Shown here in pieces: positions 1 through 5,083 of a DNA stretch of 6,845 bases; the stretch's first letter is position 1, and each line of letters opens with the position of its first letter. The notes under the pieces are model-generated. The model ran no database searches, was not told where the DNA came from, and saw only the letters and a list, made by a program, of their open reading frames with translations. Where the stretch lies: assembly GCA_021160705.1 (NCBI GenBank), contig JAGHBZ010000332.1:1-6845 (forward strand), read 5' to 3'. The translations under genes and the position numbers were made by a program. This DNA comes from Candidatus Sumerlaeota bacterium (lineage in GTDB: Bacteria > Sumerlaeota > Sumerlaeia > MWCT01 > JAGHBZ01).

Positions 1-217
1 GAAATTAAAATATTATTCAGATACAGATTCATTATATATAGATTTATCAGAAAGGACGAGTGTGAGCAGTCAGGAAATCTCAGAAGGCGTAGTAGTTGAT
101 TTTGATGAGAGTGGAAATATTGTCGGGATAGATATAGATAATGCAAGTAAAAAGATAGCCTTAAAGACTTTAACAATAGAAAAGTTACCCTTTGAGATAA
201 AAGAAATAAGAACTTAA
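1..217 (+). CDS. DUF2283 family small protein, 5' end at window edge
   Basis: The frame read from base 2 gives 71 residues beginning KLKYYSDTDSLYIDLSE and ending in TAA at 215-217. The opening (K-YY-D-DSLYI-L) followed by EISEGVVVDFDESGNIVGIDI and NASK is the DUF2283 pattern, a short beta-rich domain of unknown function. Base 1 is G, so it could be the last base of an ATG just outside the window. That would make a 72-residue protein, the usual family length, so probably only two bases are missing. No function can be given. Members are, as I recall, often found next to small DUF4258-type genes, and such a partner would lie upstream, outside the window. The gene converges on pfkA. Confidence 0.85.
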   Translation, partial: KLKYYSDTDSLYIDLSERTSVSSQEISEGVVVDFDESGNIVGIDIDNASKKIALKTLTIEKLPFEIKEIRT

Positions 218-346
218 TTGTCAGGCGACTCATTTCAGTGGAGAGCGTTACACACTGCTGGTTAAAATGGCACGAGCTCAAGTTTTTCGTAGTTTGTTAA
301 AGGCAAAAACATTTTGAGACATAGGTGGTTTCTGCCATACTAATTG

Positions 347-1447
347 TTAATCGTCGCCGAAGGATGTTCCGATTGAGCGCGCTGCTTCTATTAACAGATA
401 GTTCTTCGGAACACGGCGTATTTTTCTGACTGCACGGGATATTAATACAGGTTTTATTTTGTTGCCACGTAGTGCAGGCATATAGCCAAAACGCCCTTCC
501 GCTATCATCTCGGCTGCTACATAGCCAAATCGGGTTGCCAGGAGTCTATCAAAGGCGGTAGGTGACCCGCCTCGCTGGAGATGCCCAAGCACAATGTAAC
601 GAGTCTCCACTCCAGTGCGGTTCTCAATTTCCTCGGCAACAACCGAGCCAATCCCACCAAGTCTAATGTTTTCTGGTCGTTTATCACCGATGATGCGTTT
701 TATCACAAGTTCACCTCCAGGTGGTTTAGTCCCTTCAGCGACCACAACAATGCTAAACCGTTTTCCACGTCGGTTGCGTTCTTTGACTTTTCGGCATACC
801 GAGTCCCAGTTGAACGGAATCTCTGGAATAAGTATAATGTCGCCACCCCCAGCAACGCCAGCCTCAAGGGCAAGCCAGCCAGCATATCTGCCCATAGTCT
901 CCACGACCATTACCCGATGATGCGAAGAAGCAGTGGTGTGAATTCGGTCAATGGCTTCCATCACTATGTTGACCGCGGTGTTAAAACCAAAGGTATAGTC
1001 CGTCTCGCAGAGGTCATTATCAATAGTTTTGGGCACACCAACAATATTCAATCCCTTCTTATGAAGTTTATTAGCAATAGATAGAGTACCATCCCCGCCA
1101 ATACAGACCAGAGCGTCTAATTTCAGTCGCTTATAGTTTTCTATCACAGTATCTGAGACGTCTATTGGTTCACTCTTATGCTCTTTATCCGGGAGCCAGT
1201 GAAACGGGTCATCGCGGTTGGAAGTCCCCAGAATCGTACCCCCCAATGTAAGAATGCTGGAGACGTCTTCATAGCTCAGTTCACGCCACCGTTCCTTAAT
1301 TAGTCCGAGGAATCCGTCCTTGATACCCAGAACCTTGGCACCATATTTTTCAATTACGGTCTTGGTCACACTACGAATAACAGCGTTAATCCCGGGACAA
1401 TCCCCACCCCCGGTTAATATTCCGATACGTTTTATACGCTTTGGCAT
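347..1447 (-). CDS. pfkA: ATP-dependent 6-phosphofructokinase
   Basis: This cytoplasmic glycolytic enzyme of 366 residues phosphorylates fructose 6-phosphate to fructose 1,6-bisphosphate. Visible PFK-A family motifs are GGGDCPGINAVIR (13-25, nucleotide site), GGDGT (117-121), PKTIDND (139-145, with D143 as the expected catalytic base), ETMGRYAGW (183-191, sugar phosphate), EGT (238-240) and GHLQRGGSPTAFDR (288-301). Gly120 sits where PPi-using enzymes have Asp, so ATP is the predicted donor. Lys140, in the position equivalent to E. coli Gly124, is however a residue typical of PPi enzymes. This Gly/Lys pairing is known from the long or mixed PFK clades (actinobacterial and trypanosomatid ATP enzymes). 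The protein is longer than the roughly 320-residue E. coli enzyme, in keeping with that clade. The ATG at 1447 is preceded by AGGAG (1456-1460) at 8 nt, which supports the start. It lies downstream of tRNA-Phe on the same strand. Confidence 0.95.
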   Translation of the reverse strand: MPKRIKRIGILTGGGDCPGINAVIRSVTKTVIEKYGAKVLGIKDGFLGLIKERWRELSYEDVSSILTLGGTILGTSNRDDPFHWLPDKEHKSEPIDVSDTVIENYKRLKLDALVCIGGDGTLSIANKLHKKGLNIVGVPKTIDNDLCETDYTFGFNTAVNIVMEAIDRIHTTASSHHRVMVVETMGRYAGWLALEAGVAGGGDIILIPEIPFNWDSVCRKVKERNRRGKRFSIVVVAEGTKPPGGELVIKRIIGDKRPENIRLGGIGSVVAEEIENRTGVETRYIVLGHLQRGGSPTAFDRLLATRFGYVAAEMIAEGRFGYMPALRGNKIKPVLISRAVRKIRRVPKNYLLIEAARSIGTSFGDD

Positions 1448-1479
1448 TGTTGTTTCTCCTGTGCAAATTTCAACGGCGA

Positions 1480-1494
1480 TATAATATAATATTT
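1480..1494 (-). promoter_or_regulatory. candidate -10 region for pfkA
   Basis: On the minus strand this block reads as overlapping TATTAT/TATATT hexamers about 35-45 bases upstream of the pfkA start, between the tRNA and the gene. Each has 5 of 6 matches to a sigma-70 -10 box, but no good -35 box sits at the right spacing. The best are a weak TTCACT about 19 bases upstream and TTGTAG, which is too close. pfkA may instead be read through from the tRNA-Phe promoter. Confidence 0.25.
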
Positions 1495-1589
1495 GTTTGC
1501 TACAAAAAACAGTGAACTAATAATTGTGGAAGTGGTTGAAACTTGCAAGCTGAATTTCGGCGAAAATTTAAGGAGTTTGAACGAGAATG

Positions 1590-1662
1590 TGGCGAGGGAC
1601 GGAATCGAACCGCCGACACAGGGATTTTCAGTCCCCTGCTCTACCGACTGAGCTACCTCGCC
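1590..1662 (-). tRNA. tRNA-Phe (anticodon GAA)
   Basis: The minus strand folds as a complete 73-nt cloverleaf. The acceptor is GGCGAGG (from 1662) paired with CCTCGCC (1597-1591), with discriminator A at 1590. The D arm is GCTC/GAGC with loop AGTCGGTA. The anticodon stem is GGGGA/TCCCT (one G-U) around loop CTGAAAA, giving anticodon GAA for phenylalanine. The T arm is GGCGG/CCGTC with loop TTCGATT, and the variable loop is five bases. The 3' CCA is not encoded (the next bases are CAT), so it must be added after transcription. The gene stands alone, not in a tRNA cluster, and is followed on the same strand by pfkA. Confidence 0.97.
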
Positions 1663-1700
1663 ACCTGTCACTTGAATGGCATTAATGAAAAATCAAAAAA

Positions 1701-1730
1701 ATTTTACTTGTTTAACCGCTATAGAGTCAA
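1701..1730 (-). promoter_or_regulatory. candidate sigma-70 promoter of tRNA-Phe
   Basis: On the minus strand TTGACT (1730-1725) is followed after 18 bases by TAAAAT (1706-1701), each 5 of 6 to consensus. Transcription would start about 30 bases before the mature tRNA, a normal leader length. The site lies in the 93-bp gap between the divergent tRNA and glycosyltransferase genes. It is called by eye. Confidence 0.5.
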
Positions 1731-1755
1731 GTAAAAGAAACATAATTCTTGAAGG

Positions 1756-2649
1756 ATGCTTATCTCAGTTATCATATGTTCACTCAATGGGGAGAAGGTC
1801 TTACCAGCCTGTTTGCGTTCCGTTATAAAGAGTGACTATTCTCCACTGGAGGTTATAGTTGTAGACAATGGTTCGACCGACAGGACAAGCAGTGTTGTAA
1901 AGGAGCAATTTCCTCAGGTAACCTTACTGCGAGCAGGACGAAATTTGGGATTTGCTGGTGGCAATAATCTTGGTATCCGTAAGGCACAGGGCGATATTAT
2001 TGTCTTACTGAACGATGACACGGAAGTAGCACCAGACTGGCTTTCTGTGGCACGACGCTCCATTGAGTCACTCCCGGATTGGGGGATTCTGGGTGCTAAA
2101 TTACTCTATCCTGACAAAACAACTATACAGCACGCTGGCGGTACTATAAAGCCAAATGCACTTACTCAGCACATCGGCAATGGAGAAGTTGACACAGGAC
2201 AATATGATACAATCAAACGATGTGATTATGTCACTGGAGCGGCTTTCTTCATTCGTCGGGAGGTGGTTGATACAATAGGGTTACTGGATGAAGGTTATTT
2301 CCCGATTTATTTTGAGGAAGTAGATTATTGTTTCCGTGCACGGGCAGCTGGCTATGAAGTCTATTATGTGCCGGGTATTAAAGTTCTACATTACGAATCC
2401 CGCACCACTAAGAAATTGAGCCGGGGATTCCTTTATAAATATCACAGGAATCGACTCAGATTTATTATCAAGAATTTTACCTTTCGGCAGATGATTCGTG
2501 GCGCAAAATTTGAACTTAAATGGCTATGGAGAAATCACGATACCGACCTGCTTATCTCACTCAGTCTGGCGTATCTGACAAATCTTTTGCGTTTGCCCCT
2601 CACTCTTATTGCGCGCTGGACCAAGCCACCTATCGCTCATTCTCCTTAA
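1756..2649 (+). CDS. family 2 glycosyltransferase (rhamnosyltransferase-like)
   Basis: This 297-residue GT-A fold enzyme is expected to act at the inner face of the membrane, moving a sugar from a nucleotide donor to a growing surface polysaccharide or similar acceptor. Key features are the N-terminal strand LISVIICSLN, VDNGSTD (36-42), NLGFAGGNN (63-71), and the metal and nucleotide motif LNDDTEV (85-91). The acceptor-side block holds YFEEVDYCFRARAAGYEV (185-202), with acidic catalytic candidates E187, E188 and D190. H212 is followed by a YKYHRNR segment (227-233), typical of WbbL-like rhamnosyltransferases. A hydrophobic stretch near 264-287 may associate with the membrane. Donor and acceptor cannot be deduced. 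The start is fixed because a stop codon lies two codons upstream (1750-1752) and the core fold begins at residue 3. GAAGG abuts the ATG directly, so the initiation signal is unusual. No other polysaccharide genes are in view. Confidence 0.9.
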   Translation: MLISVIICSLNGEKVLPACLRSVIKSDYSPLEVIVVDNGSTDRTSSVVKEQFPQVTLLRAGRNLGFAGGNNLGIRKAQGDIIVLLNDDTEVAPDWLSVARRSIESLPDWGILGAKLLYPDKTTIQHAGGTIKPNALTQHIGNGEVDTGQYDTIKRCDYVTGAAFFIRREVVDTIGLLDEGYFPIYFEEVDYCFRARAAGYEVYYVPGIKVLHYESRTTKKLSRGFLYKYHRNRLRFIIKNFTFRQMIRGAKFELKWLWRNHDTDLLISLSLAYLTNLLRLPLTLIARWTKPPIAHSP

Positions 2650-2716
2650 GAATTAATTCATCTTAAAGGCTGGACTCCCACATTCTGCGGAGATTTAAAG
2701 ACATCATAGAAGTATA

Positions 2717-2989
2717 TCAGCCAAACGAGTAGTGCTTACGGACTTTTTCAGCGACTTTCCAGACGCATTTAAGCCCTTTCGGGAACTCCACCAGGTCACC
2801 AGCCTTAATCCGTACGGACTTGCCATCTTCTGTCTCCACTGTCACGTCGCCCTCTATAATATAACAGATCTCTCGCTCATTATATTCCCAGTTAAAGGTG
2901 GAGGGGTCGCATTCCCATATCGGCCAGCTCTTCACATTTAACTCCTGTAATTCTTCATCAGTAGGTTTTTTCACTTTTATCTCTGCCAT
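2717..2989 (-). CDS. small cupin-domain protein (DUF861/TM1112-like)
   Basis: This is a 90-residue single-domain cupin, similar by memory to the Thermotoga TM1112 type and related to the (S)-ureidoglycine aminohydrolase cupin family. Recognisable landmarks are KKPTDEEL (7-14), SWPIWECD (21-28), the first cupin motif around EICYIIEGDVTVETEDG (40-56), and the second around AGDLVEFPKGLKCVWKV (63-79), ending VRKHYSFG. The usual His ligands of the first motif are absent (W34, E35, E40 lie there), and Cys75 occupies the second-motif His position, so metal binding and activity are uncertain. An upstream in-frame ATG at 3022 would add 11 residues. I chose the ATG at 2989 because a strong GGAGG (2995-2999) lies 5 nt before it and family members begin there. 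It follows the metallohydrolase gene after about 116 bp. Substrate unknown. Confidence 0.87.
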   Translation of the reverse strand: MAEIKVKKPTDEELQELNVKSWPIWECDPSTFNWEYNEREICYIIEGDVTVETEDGKSVRIKAGDLVEFPKGLKCVWKVAEKVRKHYSFG

Positions 2990-2994
2990 TTTTA

Positions 2995-2999
2995 CCTCC
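2995..2999 (-). promoter_or_regulatory. ribosome binding site deciding the cupin start
   Basis: CCTCC on the plus strand is GGAGG on the transcript, five bases before the ATG at 2989. It lies inside the longer frame that would start at 3022, so it argues for the shorter 90-residue product. Confidence 0.8.
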
Positions 3000-3035
3000 G
3001 GGTCTAAAGATTGTAGTGTCAAATGCTAAACTCAA

Positions 3036-3063
3036 AGTATGCAGAGTCCCGTTTTATTTTCAA
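3036..3063 (-). promoter_or_regulatory. candidate promoter of the cupin gene
   Basis: On the minus strand TTGAAA (3063-3058, 5 of 6 to a -35 box) is followed after 16 bases by CATACT (3041-3036, 4 of 6). A second possible -10, TACAAT, lies at 3015-3010 but lacks a matching -35. Either would place a short leader before the GGAGG site. The match is by eye and unproven. Confidence 0.3.
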
Positions 3064-3105
3064 TGTTATTTTGTGTTTTTAGCTGAAAGCGTGGGGGCTC
3101 AGCAA

Positions 3106-3870
3106 TCAAAGCTCAAAAATTTTTCCCTCCTGAGCACAGGCAATTTTACTTCGGCGGATATCGAAATCGTCCGGGACATGAACCAGCAACATCTTCTTCC
3201 GAATGTCTGCCGGGAGTTCAATTAGTTTTTCGTAAGGAGTATGCCCGCCTATATTCGTCTCGTGGAAAATGAGGTCACAATCTGAGAGAAACTCAATGTG
3301 CTCCGGGTCGAAACTGGTATCAGAGCTATACCCCACCCATCTGCCCCGGTATCCAATTTTTAACCCAAAACAAGGGAGGTAATGTTTTGTGCGTCGGATG
3401 ATGATTTTCAGGTCTTTTACTCGATTGATTTTCCCGAACTTGAGTAGTCGAATCTTAAAGTAATCCTTTAAGTCAAAGTGTCTGGTTCGGTGTGACTCTA
3501 AATCCGTCATTGACCCCATTGAAGCACGAAGCTTATGTTCCCAGAGTTCACGGGCAACTTCAGGAATGGTATATAGCGTAACACGACGTTGGTCTACAAA
3601 CCGTTTGTAGAACCCCAGAGCCTCCAGACCATTGCTATGGTCGCCGTGTAAATGTGTCAGAATCACGTCATTGATGTCAGGTAAATCAATCTGGATGCCA
3701 CTCCGCCTTGAGGCATCATACAACATCCGACGTAGCGGGTCTGGACAGTCAACAAGTATTTTTCTGTCATCATATAGAAGCAGGAAGCTCGTTGAATAGT
3801 ATCGACGGGAGAAAAAATCACCAACACCAAGAATAAGAATCTTCATATTGTCTGTTCGTTTCTTACCCAT
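3106..3870 (-). CDS. metallo-beta-lactamase-fold hydrolase (RNase Z-like)
   Basis: The protein has up to 254 residues and the metallo-beta-lactamase fold in the RNase Z-like arrangement. Metal ligands that can be read are THLHGDH (72-78: H73, H75, D77, H78), H163 in TKHYLPCFG, D184 in YSSDTSFD, H203 in IFHETN and H231 in LLVHVPDD. The set is complete for a dinuclear zinc site, so a hydrolase is likely, but it lacks the longer exosite arm expected of tRNA-processing RNase Z and the substrate is not known. Two starts are possible: ATG at 3870 (14 bases after the final ilvC stop) and ATG at 3846, where the core sequence MKILILGVGD begins. Neither has a clear Shine-Dalgarno, so translation may depend on ilvC ribosomes arriving from upstream. 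I favour 3846 on family grounds but give the longer frame. Confidence 0.85.
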   Translation of the reverse strand: MGKKRTDNMKILILGVGDFFSRRYYSTSFLLLYDDRKILVDCPDPLRRMLYDASRRSGIQIDLPDINDVILTHLHGDHSNGLEALGFYKRFVDQRRVTLYTIPEVARELWEHKLRASMGSMTDLESHRTRHFDLKDYFKIRLLKFGKINRVKDLKIIIRRTKHYLPCFGLKIGYRGRWVGYSSDTSFDPEHIEFLSDCDLIFHETNIGGHTPYEKLIELPADIRKKMLLVHVPDDFDIRRSKIACAQEGKIFEL

Positions 3871-3884
3871 TATGACGAGGATGG

Positions 3885-4139
3885 TTATTTTTCTTTAGAT
3901 AACCAGGGCATCATTGCCCGCAATTGTTTGCCAATTTCTTCAATAGGATGTTGAAGTCCTTTTTTGCGGAGTGCATTGAACATTGGTCTGCCAGCCTGGT
4001 TCTCAAGTATCCATTCTCTGGCAAATTCACCGCTCTGGATTTCTTTAAGAATCTTTTTGAGTTCCTGCCTGACGCTATCATTGATAACGCGCGGTCCACG
4101 GGTAAGGTCGCCATATTCTGCGGTGTCGCTTATTGATTA
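3885..4139 (-). pseudogene. ilvC: C-terminal part of ilvC, in frame beyond a TAA codon
   Basis: Reading straight through the TAA at 4137-4139, without any frameshift, gives 83 more codons, starting SISDTAEYGDLTRGPRV and ending in AMMPWLSKEK before TAA at 3885-3887. The block contains REWILENQAGRP and FNALRK, as in intact class I enzymes, and brings the total to 332 residues, the normal length. The interrupted codon corresponds to the conserved Tyr of MRYSIS, so one base change (TAT or TAC to TAA) explains it. There is no usable start codon near the beginning of this stretch, so it is unlikely to be made as a separate protein. Type is given as pseudogene, but a sequencing error is equally possible. 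Confidence 0.85.
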
Positions 4140-4883
4140 GCGCATCATTGAGATGCCTTTCTCGTGTATAAGGTCAGTAATGAGTTTCAATTCGTGCAGA
4201 CATTCAAAGTACGCAATCTCTGGCTGATACCCAGCCTCCACAAGGGTCTCAAACGCAGCGTAAATCAGTGAGGTCAGCCCGCCACAAAGGATGACCTGTT
4301 CACCAAACAGGTCGGTCTCGGTCTCCTCTTTAAATGTAGTCTCAATCACACCTGCACGCGACCCCCCAATGGCTTTGGCATGTGCAAGTGCTATCTGCAT
4401 AGCATTGCCTGAGGCATCCTGTTCAACTGCTACCAGACAGGGTACACCCTTGCCTTCAACATACTGACGCCGTACCAGATGTCCGGGTCCCTTTGGCGCT
4501 ACCATATACACGTCAATATCCGGCGGTGGCACTATGGTGTTAAAATGAATGTTAAACCCATGCGAGAACGCTATAGCCTTGCCGGGTTTGAGATGCGGCT
4601 TCACCTCGTTCTTATAAATTATTGGCTGAACCTGGTCAGGTGCAAGAAAATGTATTATGTCAGCCCTGGCTGAAGCATCAGCAGCACTCAGTGGCTCAAA
4701 CCCATCAGCTACCGCCTTGTCATAATTAGCAGTACCTTTGAGCTCAGCTACTATTACGTTGACCCCGCTATCTCGCATATTCTGTGCCTGGGCGTGTCCT
4801 TGCGAACCGTACCCGATGACTGCAACCGTTTTATCTTTCAGATATTTCAGGTCAGCGTCTTTGTCATAGTAAATTTTTGCCAT
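4137..4883 (-). CDS. ilvC: class I ketol-acid reductoisomerase, open part before an in-frame stop
   Basis: IlvC makes 2,3-dihydroxy-isovalerate (or the 3-methylvalerate analogue) from acetohydroxy acids in valine, leucine and isoleucine synthesis, in the cytoplasm, using NAD(P)H and Mg2+. These 248 residues hold the whole Rossmann domain, with GYGSQGHA (24-31) and SHGFNIHF (107-114, H108), and most of the knotted helical domain, with ETETDLFGEQ (187-196; metal ligands D191, E195) and FECLHELK (226-233; E227, E231). The frame then meets TAA at 4137-4139, codon 249, just before substrate-binding Ser252. The cofactor loop after strand 2 reads AELKGTANY (46-54) instead of the usual GLRPGSxSW, so NADPH preference is doubtful. 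The ATG at 4883 has AGGAG (4894-4898) 10 nt upstream. A product ending here should be inactive. No ilvB or ilvN is next to it. Confidence 0.93.
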   Translation of the reverse strand: MAKIYYDKDADLKYLKDKTVAVIGYGSQGHAQAQNMRDSGVNVIVAELKGTANYDKAVADGFEPLSAADASARADIIHFLAPDQVQPIIYKNEVKPHLKPGKAIAFSHGFNIHFNTIVPPPDIDVYMVAPKGPGHLVRRQYVEGKGVPCLVAVEQDASGNAMQIALAHAKAIGGSRAGVIETTFKEETETDLFGEQVILCGGLTSLIYAAFETLVEAGYQPEIAYFECLHELKLITDLIHEKGISMMR

Positions 4884-4904
4884 TTTTCATCATCTCCTTC
4901 ATTG

Positions 4905-4916
4905 AATAAATTTATT
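4905..4916. repeat. perfect 12-bp palindrome upstream of ilvC
   Basis: AATAAATTTATT is its own reverse complement and sits just upstream of the ilvC ribosome binding site. It could be a binding site for a dimeric regulator, or chance in AT-rich DNA; no second copy was noticed. Confidence 0.35.
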
Positions 4917-4924
4917 GAGGTAGT

Positions 4925-4945
4925 TTTTTCTCATCAGGAGAAAAA
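4925..4945 (-). promoter_or_regulatory. hairpin in the ilvC leader
   Basis: TTTTTCTC and GAGAAAAA form an 8-bp stem with a five-base loop about 45 bases before the ilvC start. It is mostly A-T pairs and lacks a following U-run on the minus strand, so it is a poor terminator. It may be a leader structure or a weak barrier after the amidase gene. Confidence 0.3.
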
Positions 4946-5083
4946 GTCAAATGAATTATTATTGTGCGAGAAAATCTTTACCTAACCCGTGCAAGAACAG
5001 AGAGTCCACGAGGCTTCGGAGAGAGCAAAAGAACGTAAGGTATGCAAGGTTGATTCAGATTTGGGTAATATGTTAGGGGGCTT

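Noticed and set aside
581..1084. Plus-strand frame of 167 codons opposite pfkA
   Set aside because: It is a shadow of pfkA with no recognisable domain.
1432..1671. Minus-strand frame of 79 codons containing EVAQSVEQGTENPCVGGSIP
   Set aside because: This is the tRNA-Phe read as protein, a well-known false ORF; the frame also overlaps the pfkA start.
1543..1734. Plus-strand frame of 63 codons containing RNRTADTGIFSPLLYRLSY
   Set aside because: It is the complementary strand of the same tRNA gene, another common annotation artefact.
2645..2702. CCTTAAG/CTTAAAGG and CTCC/GGAG inverted repeats between the converging glycosyltransferase and cupin genes
   Set aside because: Stems are short or bulged and no T-run follows on either strand, so a terminator is not supported.
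3911..4114. Minus-strand frame of 67 codons over the ilvC C-terminus
   Set aside because: It is out of frame with the conserved IlvC sequence, which is in the other frame and explains this DNA fully.
4137..4139. Reassignment of TAA to Tyr in this organism
   Set aside because: TAA closes the DUF2283, pfkA, glycosyltransferase and amidase genes at their natural ends, so it acts as a stop here.
4899..4934. Eleven-codon minus-strand ORF (MRKNYLNKFIQ) in the ilvC leader, possible attenuator peptide
   Set aside because: No ribosome binding site, no run of Leu/Ile/Val codons, and no terminator after it.
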